Assembly: GCA_905116865.2 (NCBI GenBank) | Contig: CAJHNH020004890.1 | Coordinates: forward strand, 1,832,978 to 1,896,977 | DNA length: 64,000 nt | Origin: Candidula unifasciata | Lineage: Eukaryota; Mollusca; Gastropoda; Stylommatophora; Geomitridae | Direction: 5' to 3' | Shown here: piece by piece, positions 53,595 through 64,000 of the stretch | Position numbering within the stretch: the stretch's first letter is position 1 | Layout: every line of letters starts with the position of its first letter | Translations under genes and position numbers: made by a program | Notes under the pieces: generated by a model | What the model saw: the letters and a program-made list of their open reading frames with translations, nothing else | Told to the model about the DNA's origin: nothing | Databases searched by the model: none

Positions 53595-55010
53595 TTTTAG
53601 GTTAGTTGCGTATCCTTTACAGGACGTTGCAGAACCAACCCCCATCAGCCCCTTGCTGTTGTGGAGTTTCACTAGGCAAATTTACGTCCAGTAGTTTGCC
53701 ATTACTTCCTGGACGGTCAGTTCCCTTATACCACTGTCAAAACCAACGCAAGGCGTATGGCCCACAGCTAGGATCGAACCCCGTACCCCAGGATTACGAA
53801 GCGTTCTCATCGACTTAGCCACAGAGCCGACTATATACATATATATACATATATGTAAACCTACATATATAGAACAAATATGACTACCAACACCATACTT
53901 TGAAGAAAGACACAGTAAGAATCATCATTCCTACTTGAATCTTATCTCGTAAATACCATAATGTTTAGACATCAATCTTGGTGTTATCCTCTTACTTTTG
54001 TCCAGTCACTTAAATCAATGTATACCTTCTACCATGTCATACAATTTTTATTCCTTAATGGTTTTTTTTTTTAAACGTATCCAGAAACCATGAGTTGTAA
54101 ACCCTTTGGCTCGGTACTATGGATATCGCAACCCTTCGGCATTGATTCCATTATAGGTACCGTTAATCTGGGAAAAATGTGGCTTTTCTGCCTACCCCCG
54201 GGAGTGAACCCGGACCACAAGGAGTTCGTCACCCGGCCGCCGCGAAAGTCAGGTTTAACCAACTTCGCTAGAGAGCCGGGCTCCTTAATGGTTAAAAAAA
54301 TGTGTCTGTTGATGTACCTGAAATAAACTCTCTCTCTCTCTCTTGCTCTCTCTCTCTCTCTTCCTCTCTCTCCCATCGTTCTCTCCCCTCTGCTTTTACC
54401 CTCTCTGATTTCTTTTTCAGAACTCTTTAAAATAAAATAATTCCTAGCCTCTTCAAAACTTTTTATTTTTAATTTTTTAATTCTAAAACCTTAAAAACAA
54501 ACCCAAACCTTGTTTAATTGCATAAGTATAGGTTTAATAATAATAATTATCGTTATTGTGAGCTGAATGGCGAATGTATGTAACATGTTTGAAAAGTGAT
54601 AATGTCTTGCCTAATTATGCAATAATAATAATTATTTTATTATTATTAGGTGCTGTACATAATGAGAAGTCTCTGCTCCCTAAAAGAAAGGGGGTGGGGG
54701 GGGGGAGAACTGAGCCCTTGTTAATAATGATGATAATATTATTACAAAGCTGAGAACCTTTCAAATATGATACTATACTTATTTGTCATTCAGCATACAA
54801 TAATATTAATAATAGATAATGTTGTTACGCAGTTAAACAAGGTTTAAGCCGCCACTTGAGGTCCCGCTCCAAAGAAATTTTAAGCGACTGAGGCCTTAAG
54901 CAGAATATTTTTTCGTGGCAGCGCACCTGACTGTAATTGCAAAGATCACTTACCAATATGAAATAGCGACGGATCCTCCGCATTAGTTCAAAGTCATCAA
55001 TATCCATCAT
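49327..55010 (-). CDS. Rhodopsin-family (class A) GPCR, gene B, three coding exons
   Basis: Paralog of gene A, spliced length 323 residues. A short N-terminus (MMDIDDFELMRR) leads into TM1 with the same GTIGNLLSILVMSRRNMRSS stretch as gene A. TM3 is preceded by a GPICK Cys. AWILVAFTIERFLSV carries ERF in place of DRY. Extracellular loop 2 has INCTMVSDDY. TM6 is MLFTVTMVFLITTAPVRV and TM7 ends NSINFFLYCLTGSKF. The tail is shorter than in gene A, stopping at NELQNMFR. All exons are open and the splice sites conserved. Differences cluster in extracellular loops and the TM6-TM7 region, as expected if ligand preference diverged. Ligand unknown. Confidence 0.88.
50173..50241. repeat. (CAA)n microsatellite
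   Basis: About 69 bp of CAA with one CAG, in gene B intron 2, following gcattatgaaaaa, which is shared with gene A intron 2. Confidence 0.95.
50245..51124. other. Gene B intron 2, no element recognised
   Basis: No coding sequence or repeat family recognised. Confidence 0.4.
51125..51325 (+). mobile_element. SINE B copy in gene B intron 2
   Basis: Well preserved body: aatcactaggtaccaggcag, gggaagtaaaggtgccagcg, tgatgctgaccacatcaccc, gtgccgattggtctataaaa and a tail ending in aagacatggaag. Confidence 0.75.
51613..51806 (-). CDS. GPCR gene B, exon 2 (TM1-TM2)
   Basis: The acceptor ttttcatcag follows a T-rich run before 51806; the donor gtaagc follows 51613. Two codons longer than the gene A exon, at the FEVDGTRMY end of TM2/ECL1. 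Confidence 0.92.
52140..52430 (+). mobile_element. SINE C copy, single body unit
   Basis: Aligns with 2500-2990: gctggctgtaaactctaaag, gaaagttctggtt, tccttgcctctcaggcagat, gtcgactcttacggcatgct and tgctggggaggcac. The head is not evident. Confidence 0.7.
52775..53410. repeat. 19-bp minisatellite, about 33 copies
   Basis: The unit is atagcactctttggcgttc, with variants gtgcatatcactc, gatcatag and tttatag. It lies in gene B intron 1. Contiguous, no spacers. Confidence 0.97.
53498..53592. repeat. (CA)n(TA)n microsatellite at a SINE tail
   Basis: About 45 bp of CA followed by 45 bp of TA, ending exactly where the SINE A tail begins (ggttttaggttagttgcgta). Confidence 0.95.
53593..53832 (-). mobile_element. 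SINE A, best-preserved copy
   Basis: On the minus strand the head reads gtcggctctgtggctaagtc (A box) and ggggttcgatcctagc (B box). The body has the cgccttgcgttggttttgac segment and ends with aacgtcctgtaaaggatacg. Best reference for the family in this window. Confidence 0.85.
54064..54281 (-). mobile_element. SINE D with target-site duplication
   Basis: The minus strand begins gagcccggctctctagcgaa with the A-box-like tagcgaagttggttaa and the B box gggttcactccc, and ends in a poly-A (T run 54062-54071). The target duplication tccttaatggtt flanks it at 54052-54063 and 54282-54293. The homologous point in gene A intron 1 is empty. Confidence 0.85.
54954..55010 (-). CDS. GPCR gene B, exon 1 (N-terminus)
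   Basis: Donor ttg|gtaagtgatc after 54954, phase 0. Encodes 19 residues ending RRIRRYFIL. An in-frame TAG stands directly before the first ATG, which fixes the start in this exon. Confidence 0.82.
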
Positions 55011-55261
55011 CTACGATAGAGACAGTTGCGAACGGACGATTGATAAGGCCACCAAAAGCCAGAAAAAGTCAAGTTGTGTCGATCAAGACTTGTCCCCTCT
55101 GTAAATCCTAAGTTATAAAGATAAACCATCAAATCATAGTTAAACATGAAGGAATTAAATAACACACAGTTGGCGAATGAAAAGAACAACTGTTGAGCAA
55201 AGTTTATCGATGCACAAACAATAACAGTTACGGAAAGTAGCACTGAAGTTACACAGTGAAA

Positions 55262-55490
55262 TTAATTGTCCATAATATGGACAAAGCAGAGCAAATTATT
55301 ATTCCACGCATTAGAACAGGGCACAATCGACTTCGCAGCAACATGTACACAAAATTTAAGATTGGTGAATCAGACATGTGCACATGTGTATTGGCACCTG
55401 AGACAACAGATCCCGTCCTCGGAGACTCCTAAATCACGAGAAAACCTCTGGCCAAGAGAAACACGAGTGTGAGAGTGAATTTCCTACTAA
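55262..55490 (+). pseudogene. LINE 3' fragment, sister of 32.99-33.22 kb
   Basis: Aligns with the C-terminal LINE fragment near 33 kb: gagcaaattattattccacg, cacaatcgacttcgcagcaa and aaacctctggccaagagaaa. It interrupts sequence that is continuous upstream of gene A (near 26770). Confidence 0.75.
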
Positions 55491-56029
55491 AGAAACCAAT
55501 GCAGATATAGAAAATATGTTTTGAGCGATCTCTTTCTAAGAAAGCATACTGAAATAATTCCAAATACAAACATTGTTGAAATTTGGAAACAGTTCGCAGG
55601 AAAAGCACATCAGGATTTCAAAGGAAGGGGCACTTAATAAAAATAAACAATATTAATTATAAATTATCAATAAATGAACACTGGAGAAATCTAAACGTTG
55701 GGCGGCACAATAAAAAGTGTCAAGCCGAAATTATTAGTGTATCAAAACTACGCACATCTCACAGTGCTGTCATTGGTCGAATCTGGGCTCATGCCTCGGT
55801 TGATACTTCTTGATTACAAGAGGACGCTCTATCTCACTATATACCACAAAAATGGAAGGCCAATATCTCACGTCACAAGCTGTTTTGGACACAAGATACC
55901 AGACAGTATCTGAATATGTACCAGAGAAAGAAAGGGCCAATTTTCCAAGTCCTAAGCTGTTTTGGGCATAAGCTGCTAGACTGTATCTCACTTTGTATCA
56001 TAAATAAAAAAAAAAAATAAAAAAATTAA

Positions 56030-56284
56030 TAAAATAAGGAACTTTTTTCCACGCTTCCAGGCGTATTGGATATATAATGGTACGTCTACACTTTATAGAA
56101 AAATTCGTACTTGATGAGCGACCTGGTCAACATCACACGGCCACCTTTACTTTCCAGGATTTTACCTGGTACTCATTCAAGGCAGGTTCGACCTGGGAGG
56201 TAACGTCATTTTTGATGAAGTCCGGCTCGGTTCGTATTTGAACCCTGGACCTTCGATGCATCAGCAGTCATCGAACCAACAACA
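56030..56284 (-). mobile_element. SINE B copy, reverse, with head
   Basis: Reverse-oriented blocks cttccaggcgtattggatat, tgatgagcgacctggtcaac, ctggtactcattcaaggcag and tcgacctgggaggtaacgtc. It ends with a head carrying a degraded B box (cgtatttgaaccctgg). Confidence 0.7.
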
Positions 56285-56670
56285 GACTTAATATTCCAGA
56301 AAATTTCATGGTAAATACTTTAAACTGAGTTCACCCATTTTACAGATTACGTTAATTAATTTAAAAAAAAAAAAAATCCTGGATAGTAATATAAATATAG
56401 ATCTATCGCATTGGCAGGCAAGTGCGACTACACCAATCATAGCTCACCTGAGATTATATAACCTTTATTATTTTCACAATCCGCTGTCAACACTTGCCAC
56501 AAGATCCCGATCCCCGACAAGGATTATAATATATTTTAATCCAAAACTGTCTAATGCAAAACTGCTAGAGCAGAACGTTTCCACAGCGATTGCAGAATCC
56601 TGGCTAAACTAGTTACCATGTGTGAGCCCTCATCAACGCTAAAACCTGTTTATTTGCGCTTGTCAATACA
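56285..56670 (-). promoter_or_regulatory. Upstream block conserved between the GPCR paralogs, copy B
   Basis: Counterpart of 27945-28345. Homology continues through 56885, matching 28550-28735, but without the CT/TA/GA microsatellite found in copy A. Confidence 0.4.
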
Positions 56671-56885
56671 AACGTGATTCATGTTTATTCAACACCAGAG
56701 AGTATACTTTAAACAAAAATATACTGTAAACATAATATAATACTGTGCAATCAAATTGTGCAGGATAAACCCAACACTCCGACGTGTAGTTTCGCCGCGA
56801 TCTTCGTATCCTCGACGTCCGTGGAAAGGAAATCCTCAAGAGTCAATATGAACTATATAGTTCATTCAACATCTCATAAACACAG

Positions 56886-57480
56886 AGGCAAAGCATTTTC
56901 TCGAAAACTGCCTGCTAGATCGCAATGATTTTTTTGCATGCAGCCTTTGAATATCCACGACGTTAAGGAAACATTCTCTAAAGAAGAATATCATATGTAG
57001 TTATTTATTCTTCTTAGCTATTCATATTTTTTACCATTCAAAAGTCTTGGTAAAGTTTTGGAAGGTTTACTTTCATTAGTTTCAGGAAGTAATGCACACT
57101 GTGACTGGTTCAACAGGGGTCAAAGAAAAGCTACTCAATTTTATAATTTTCTCTTGCCAAGTCTCACTTTTAGTGACCTGGAAAAAAAAAAGGTCGGTCA
57201 AGGTTGTGTAATGAAAGTCGCATCCACAAATTAGTTTTGCGTTATTGTGTCATATAGCTAGCTCACAAAAGCTGACTTTGACATAAATTTAAAAATGAAT
57301 TTGAGATGCAAATTTATAAGTATGCAGAAGGTGACCGTTTTACGGTACTAGCACTTCATCATGGAATCTAAGATGGGTTATTTATTTTGTGATATTCATG
57401 ACACAGAGAAACGAACACTATTGGCACCTTATCTGGATATAGCATCTTAAACCGTTGGATTAGACCGGACACCGAGTACA
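56886..57480. other. No gene recognised
   Basis: No supported feature. Confidence 0.4.
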
Positions 57481-57494
57481 TTCACATTAGGCAA

Positions 57495-58500
57495 GGAAAG
57501 AAAATGAAAGTTGACGACTTTGATGTAGATGTAATTAGACGTGAGATCTTAAAAATTTTAGAAGCAAATCAACTTGTTACTCTGCGAAAACTGAAATTAA
57601 CATTAAAATCACAATGCAGTATTTACATTTCAAAAAAGTAGTCTGAAAAATTGTAAGAGCCGCCGGCTTCACTTTCATGAAAACTGTAGGTAGAGGGAAT
57701 ATTTTTTTTATGAAAACCTACATTTGATTGCTAGTCGAAGCAAATACCTAAGGCAGATCCGTGAGCGATGGACGCAAGGCTATGTTAGTGTATATTAGGA
57801 TGAATCCTCCGTTAATGCTCACCAAGCCTATGCTAAAGAACGGCAGTCAGTAAAGGGTGAACATAAAGGTAAACGTTCCAAGCAGCAAAGGCAGGCGCAT
57901 TATACTTACTTATGCAGGAAGCAGTGAAAATGCTGGACTTTTTTTCTAATCAAAAAGTATGGATGGTTGGGACTACCATATAGAAATGATCGGACACATT
58001 TTCAGGCACTGGATGGAGAATGATCTTCTTCCAATTCTGGACAGACGATCACGCATAGTAATGGATAATGCCGTTTCAGAGGAAGACAAAGTAACAACAA
58101 CAGCAAATGATTACATTAGGACATGGCTTGCTAAGGAAAAAGTCAAATTTGAGGACACATATTTAAAGGCAGAGTTGTTGCAGCTTATGAGGTAAACAAA
58201 TAAGACAAAGGTGTATGATCCTGACAAAATTATTAATGATTGCTGCCCCGCTTCTCTTTAACTCTCTGCATAACCTGTTTGGGCTAAATTCAAAAGACAA
58301 GTCGCTGAAAAGAACAGTTCATTTAAAATGTCTGATGTTGAAGTCCTTCTCGAAAATATACATTCATTTCTGGAAAAAGTGTGTTAAACATGTGCTCTGA
58401 GAGGATGACGAGTACAGGCACTGAGATGGATTGTAATTTGTTCAGCCAGTAACAATTATTAACCTTTTGGGATCGTCAGATTCGGAATCATTTAAACTAT
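57495..58500 (+). pseudogene. Decayed Tc1/IS630-like DDE transposase
   Basis: Such enzymes cut and join transposon ends. Plus-strand pieces in shifting frames are VDDFDVDVIRREILKIL with LVTLRKLKLTL (N-terminal helix-turn-helix region), GFTFMKT then MKTYI, RQIRERWTQGYVSVYI with the DES..NAH region (first Asp), YHIEMIGHIFRHWMEN, SRIVMDNA (second Asp), KEKVKFEDTYLKAELLQL and a C-terminal AKFKRQVAEKNSSFKMSDVE. It ends GSSDSESF. The third acidic site is degraded. Terminal inverted repeats were not found. Confidence 0.75.
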
Positions 58501-58774
58501 TTTTCGATGAGTGTTTGAATATCAGCAATCTGTTAGGTACATCTACAATTGCAACAAATACATCTCCATATCCAAATGTGTCAACGATAAAACAGTATAC
58601 TGTGCAGTTAAGATACACCGTGTGGTCTAATGGTGACTCAAGGGGTATACTAACTGTTGCATATTGGGGATATGTTTACAATCGAACAGGCAGACAGATT
58701 AACTGGATTTTGACCACTGGGTGGTGAATTGATACATGACAAGGCAGATGTGGTCTGGGCCATTTGAGAACAAG
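58501..58774. other. No feature recognised
   Basis: Lies between the transposase relic and a dispersed repeat. The short frame 58467-58727 has no family match. Confidence 0.35.
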
Positions 58775-59020
58775 TAATGAAGTCAGAAGAGAAAATAGAT
58801 TATCATAGCCTGGAGAGAATGATACATCTGTGTGTGACCAGAGGGTCTGGCCAGTACACTACACTCAGAGGATTGGCAAGATGGATATATAATCAGACTG
58901 CGTCCTGTAGTACCATTATTATTGGAACTCTGCGCTGGCTGCTGAAGACTGGGGCCCAGCTCATATGGGAATGCCCGAGTATTGTGATGTCTTTCTTGAC
59001 TCAGCTCACCTCAACTCAGT
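58775..59020 (+). repeat. Dispersed repeat shared with 31.95-32.18 kb
   Basis: Same blocks as at 31.95 kb: gattatcatagcctggagag, tatataatcagactgc and ctctgcgctggctgctgaag. Confidence 0.65.
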
Positions 59021-59379
59021 TAAACATAAATGACAACAAATAAATTCACATGACATTTCAATGTATTATGAAGACACAACTCTAAAAAAAAAAAAAACCC
59101 TGGAAATTCAGATTTTGTACTGTAAAATCTAAAAGTTCAATCCACTTATGTATAATGTTTCGAAAAGATCAAAGGAACTGGCTGATATTCAGTATCCTAA
59201 GCATCTATGGACTAAAGAATACTACTATTTTTGCGTCATGGAGATGCTAAGGCTGCATGCACACAAATCGTTGCGATCTAACAGGCAGTTTTCGTGAAAA
59301 GGGCTGTCAAGTGTGTTTATCTATTGTTGAACGAACTAAAGTATATTTGACTGACATCGTGTCATACATACAAACTCAC

Positions 59380-59985
59380 ATACATACATACAAAAATACA
59401 TACATACATACATACATACATACATACATACATACATACATACATACATACATACATACATACATACATACATACATACATACATACATACATACATACA
59501 TACATACATACATACATACATACATACATACATACATACATACATACATACATACATACATACATACATACATACATACATACATACATACATACATACA
59601 CACACATACACACGCTCTAAAACACACACGCATACAACCCAGACACATACAGACACACACACATGCAGTCACGGGCACACACAAACACATACACACACAA
59701 AAGCAGGGAAACAGACACGCACATAGACATACTCAACACCCACACATACACATATATACACACACAGACACGCACAGTCACACATACACACACAGACATA
59801 CACGCAGACGCATAACCCGACACAAGCAGAGACACGCAGACATTATATAATAGACACACCGATAGAGACTCACACAGATACACACAAAGTCACGCACAGC
59901 CACTGACAGACACAGATGTACATGCAGCGATACACACCTACAGACACATAATGGCACACACACACACACACACTGACACACAGAG
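59380..59985. repeat. (CATA)n array with CA-rich satellite
   Basis: About 220 bp of CATA units followed by about 390 bp of CA-rich sequence. It mirrors 9540-11335 in inverted orientation: catacaacccagacacatac and cattatataata are reverse complements of landmarks there. His/Thr frames are artefacts. Confidence 0.93.
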
Positions 59986-60392
<407 letters not shown>

Positions 60393-60511
60393 GAACAACA
60401 GATTTAATCTTTTGGTCATTTGATGAGAATGCATTGTTACAAGCTGACTAAAAGAGCATATGGAAAATGTATAAGAAGACAGAACAAAGGAAAAACAAAA
60501 TGTTTGCAAAA

Positions 60512-61242
60512 TGACAGGGTTGACACAGAGGTCAGGGCCGTCACTGGTCAAGTCCGTTCTGTGATCGCACGGCGAAACCAGCGCTCAGGATAAAGCAAGA
60601 AAGCCTGAACTGTGTTGTTAGTAACACGATGACTGCTTTTTGGGACTGAGCTGGTGAACGGGGTCAAGAGACACGAGGTAGAAGGAAGAAGGGACATTCG
60701 GTGTGCGTCGGTCAGGAAGAGAGGACGTTTAGTGACAGTTGTGTTATAGTATTAGAGGTTATAGTATTTATGTTAAGTTAGGATAGGATATATTTCTGTT
60801 AGTGACTGGATAGTTTATGTACAGTTTTGTGTTAGGATAGGATAGTTCTTGTGTAGAGTATTTATGTATATGTGCTGTGAGAGAGTGGCTAACCTGGACA
60901 CTCTGACCCTGCACTAAGACAGAGACTGTGACAGTTTGATTGGGTCAGCGTGGCGATAGAAGAGAGCGTATCCTGCCGGATTGTGGTTTGTACACCAGAA
61001 TATTGCCTGTCGCACGTACTGGGGACGGGGCGATTGTAAAGCCCGTCCAGCCAGAGGGTCCAGGCAATAGGTGGCCACACGGCGGGAAGTCAACTGTCTA
61101 TGTATTACCTGTACTTCCAATAAAGATTGTCGTGTGTGCTCTGTGTGCGTTCGGGTTCAGTGTGTGTTGTAGGTTAGTCTGTCTGTCATAGGCCTAGTTA
61201 GCGAGCCACGGACCGGCAAGGTCATACCAGAGGTTTGTGACA
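60512..61242 (+). repeat. Candidate 5' LTR of a second LTR element
   Basis: Starts TGACAGGGTT and ends GTTTGTGACA, about 731 bp, close to the 695-bp LTR of the first element. It shares the ccaataaagattgt polyadenylation region and the gtcata/ggcctag segment near the end. The partner LTR is outside the window. Confidence 0.65.
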
Positions 61243-61247
61243 GATTA

Positions 61248-61268
61248 TGGGGGCGTTCGTCCTTGGGA
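61248..61268 (+). promoter_or_regulatory. Primer-binding site, proline-tRNA-like
   Basis: tgggggcgttcgtccttggg lies six bases after the LTR and matches the proline-tRNA site TGGGGGCTCGTCCGGG apart from short insertions. Confidence 0.55.
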
Positions 61269-62585
61269 ATTGAATCTATAGTAGTAGCTAGATAGTAATA
61301 GTTGTCTGCGTTAATTGTGAACCCAATGTATTTGTCTAAATAGGAGACACAGATTAGTTTGTATGTTTAGCTGACTGATTTATTTTTTCTTTAAGTTTTG
61401 TCGTTCACTATTGTAGGGCTAACGTGATTGAGTTAATCCCTTAATTTTGATGTTGCTATCGAGTAAGTTGGTGATGGCGTTGCTGAGTTTATTCTCTTAA
61501 ATATTGCATCGTTGTTCGGGCCTACTCTTAATTTTTGATAGCGACATCGGGGTTGGCTTGGATCACCCGTAGCGCTATAAAGTGATAGTTTGTTATCGTT
61601 TTCGTATTTGTTCCGACTGATTGTAATTAATAATGACTAAATGTGATAGGGCTGCGTTTGCGTCGTGACAAGTTAGTGACGTATAGGAGAAATAGTTTGA
61701 CGGACAGTAAAAAGTGTGAGGAAGGTCAAGATTGTGTGCTGTTGTGTGGTTGCTGCCGACATCGATCAACCGAGGCCTGTCGTTCTCGGTCATCATCATC
61801 ATCCTCATCATCCTTTCTGTGGGAGGCCAAGAATCAAGGACTGGAGAGAAGATAAGTTTGTTTTGCTTTTGGTGTATTGTTGTGGTCTGTTCTCCAGCCC
61901 TCGAGGGTTCTACGCAGTTGTATTTGAGCCCCTGGCACCGTTCATTGTCCTTCTCATTTCTCGTCTGTCCTATTCATCATTTACGTTATTTTTGTGGGTG
62001 GTTGGCAGGGCTAGTCTTGTGTTGTCCCTAGTTTTGTCTAGTGTTGCTAGGATTAACATAAGATTACGTGTCAGCTATATTGCGATTCTAGTCTCGTCTG
62101 CAACTCCTTTTGCAGCCGGGTCTATTGTCAAGATATATGCTTGTAGCGTCTTGTTCGTAAATAGTTATTGTCCAATAATTGTGCTTTCTTGTCAATAAGT
62201 GTTTATCTAGTAGTATTATCGTTCGTGCGTGTACCGTCTTATTTAGAGATTGTTTTTCGACGTGAATTTCCACGGTGACCCAGTGCTGTTCATTTTTGTG
62301 TATTTTTTTTTTTGTGCAACACATCATCATCCCTCATTCGGAAATTGTAACGAATAAGTTTCGGTGATTATCCCTTTTGTATCGAACAGTCCAAATTGTT
62401 CCATAATATTATTTGTATTGAATTTATTACGTTGCTATATTATTTGCATTGTTTTCACTGATTTCCGGGCTTGCCACTTGTAATTTTTAGTATTTTTGTT
62501 CGTGGCAGCTACGGTTATTCAGGTGATTTGTTGAGTGGTTGTTAATTATTATTTTGAACGAAAGATCATTGTTGTTGTAACTAAG
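61269..62585 (+). other. Leader of the second LTR element
   Basis: Non-coding. It resembles the leader of the first element (39060-39300), for example cgaggcctgtcgt, catcatcat, ggactggag and agataagttt. Low-complexity ATC and T runs are present. Confidence 0.6.
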
Positions 62586-64000
62586 ATGTCGAGTCTATCT
62601 GAGTTCATCGAGATGGCAAAACAGCATGGTCTGACTGGCGAGAAGGGGCGGATAGAAATATGCAGACAAGAAAAAAGAGGATCTTGACAAGAGAGAAAAG
62701 ACAGAGCTGACGAGAGAGAACTCAAGAAATTGGAACTAGAAGCCGCTAGTAAAAGCCGCTAGGCTAAACTAAAGCAGATCGAGCTGGAAGCCCAAGCGGC
62801 ATTAAAAGACAAAGAGCTCTTAAACAACAGGAGTTATCTGCGATGGCTGAGAGAGACAGGGTACAGTTGTTGATAAAGGACAAAGAGCTAGAACACACCG
62901 CTACCTTGAGACTCAAAGAGATGATATGCAATTCAGACCTAGAGAAAGAAAGGCTGGTGATGGAACTAAAGGCCAAAGAGATAGAAGCAACTAGAGATGC
63001 CGAGGTGCAAATGCGTAAGGCTGAGATAAAGGCTGCTGAACCTTCTTTCAAAAAGTACCAGGGCCTAATAAAATTTTTTACACAGGGTGATTCCATATCT
63101 GCTTGGACACAAAATTTTGAATGTATGGTTAATCACTATGAGGTCCCTTTTAAAGAGTGGTCACTCATTTACCGAAAACATTTAGGGGGGGAACCTTTTG
63201 AAATTACTAGAGACAATCCCTACTGAAAAACTTGAGGATTATTACTTTGTCAGGGATAGAATTCTCCAACATTTCTCCCTAGATGAGGAATCTTACAGAA
63301 ATACCTTTAAAAATTTGATTCCGAAAGCTGAACAGACATTTCTGGATTACATGTCTGAGGTGGTATCCACTTTTGACAAGTGGGTAACATCGGCGAAATT
63401 GAACAAATCATACGAGTTGTTAAAAGATCTATTGATAAGAGACAAGGTGTTGTCAAGTGTCCCGAGCAGCATGAAGACGTTTTTGATTGAGCAGAAACCT
63501 GAAACAGTAAAGCAGATGGAAGATGCAGGTGCTGCATACTGGAATGCTCACAGAAACATTTTTAGTTTCAATAAGGGTGCAGATGTAAGTTACGGAGCTG
63601 CAGTACAACCTGTATACAGGAAAAAGCAATATACTCACGAGAAGAAAGGAGAACACTCGAGGGAGTACAAGAGTTACAGACCTCTTAGAGATAAAGGTCC
63701 AATAGTTACATGCCTATACTGTAAAAGAGATCATGGTCAACGACAGTGGTGCGAAATGAACCCAAAGTATGAAGAGCATTTTCGTAAGAGGGAGAAAGAA
63801 ATGCATGAGAAAAGCTCAGTAAACTACCCACTCCAGTGTCGCCTGTGCGACTCGATTGATCATTTACAACGAGATTGTAAGATGAGAAGAAGACAGCATC
63901 AGAGTGCGGCTGCAGAAATATCAGACAGTGGCAGTGACTCTGGAAGTAGGTTCTCTGATGGGAGTATGGCAGATGTACCTACAGCAAATTCAGCTGAGCT
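62586..64000 (+). pseudogene. Gag of the second LTR element, frameshifted, runs off the window
   Basis: Starts MSSLSEFIEMAKQHGLTGEK, matching the Gag start at 39721. Shifts or stops occur near 62650, 62700, 62760 and 62820. An extra G in a run at 63186-63193 breaks the capsid region. Downstream it keeps DKVLSSVP, a CLYCKRDHGQRQWC knuckle, a CRLCDSIDHLQRDC knuckle and the acidic SDSGSDSGS stretch. Overall similarity to the first element is moderate, so the two are different subfamilies. Protease and pol would lie beyond 64000. Confidence 0.88.

Larger units (their letters stand above)
49190..56885 (-). repeat. Segmental duplication unit B
   Basis: Counterpart of 18640-28735, shorter because it lacks the LINE insertions of unit A. 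It carries SINE B, C, A and D insertions, a 19-bp minisatellite and a LINE scrap instead. Confidence 0.85.

Noticed and set aside
54090..54326. 78-residue frame KPFGSVLWISQPFG...
   Set aside because: It is the translation of SINE D, on both strands.
59257..59883. HTYI and MYVC repeat frames
   Set aside because: Same artefact, from the (CATA)n array.

Overview
The window is eukaryotic, AT-leaning and very repeat-rich. It has long microsatellites of many unit sizes, tRNA-derived SINEs, several LINE lineages, a Penelope-like element (PLE), two Ty3-type LTR retrotransposons, a decayed DDE transposase, and only two convincing host genes, both split by introns. The element mix and the intron-split rhodopsin-family peptide-type receptors suggest an invertebrate, most likely a lophotrochozoan such as a mollusc. 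That is an inference from family resemblance, not a species call.

Host genes. Two paralogous class-A GPCR genes lie about 30 kb apart on the minus strand. Gene A has exons 26494-26360, 22147-21960 and 19490-18701. Gene B has exons 55010-54954, 51806-51613 and 50047-49327. Both use three coding exons with the same intron phases (0, then 2), the same GTAAGT and GTAAGC donors, and matching acceptors. Homology also continues in the introns, the 3' flank and about 2 kb of 5' flank, so this is a segmental duplication (about 18.64-28.74 kb and 49.19-56.89 kb) rather than retrotransposed copies. Each copy has since gained its own insertions and its own intron-1 minisatellite.

Repeats by region. 0-12 kb: microsatellites, SINEs and a TG-rich satellite, no gene. 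12.4-14.7 kb: a 5'-truncated APE-type LINE on the minus strand. 16.5-17.8 kb: a LINE ORF1 (coiled coil plus zinc knuckles) with no ORF2 seen beside it. 20.5-24.6 kb: LINE fragments in gene A's introns. 29-32 kb: unclassified repeats, including a pair sharing a protein-like stretch. 32.9-35.3 kb: LINE remnants ending in a five-fold tandem repeat. 35.36-46.06 kb: a Ty3-type LTR retrotransposon bounded by the target duplication ATTAC, whose 5' LTR is split by a PLE with its own 12-bp target duplication; the LTR element itself sits inside a SINE. Its Gag-protease frame is open but most of pol is gone. 46.4-49.2 kb: two LINE 3' parts. 57.5-58.5 kb: a DDE transposase relic. 59.4-60.4 kb: tetranucleotide arrays. 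60.5-64 kb: a second, decayed element of the same LTR family running off the window.

The strongest results are the GPCR duplication with complete splice models, the dated nest of insertions (SINE, then LTR element, then PLE), a filled/empty SINE site between the gene copies, and a composite satellite present in inverted orientation at 9.5-11.3 kb and 59.4-60.0 kb. I found no unmistakably new multi-gene system. All homology statements come from reading and aligning by eye.
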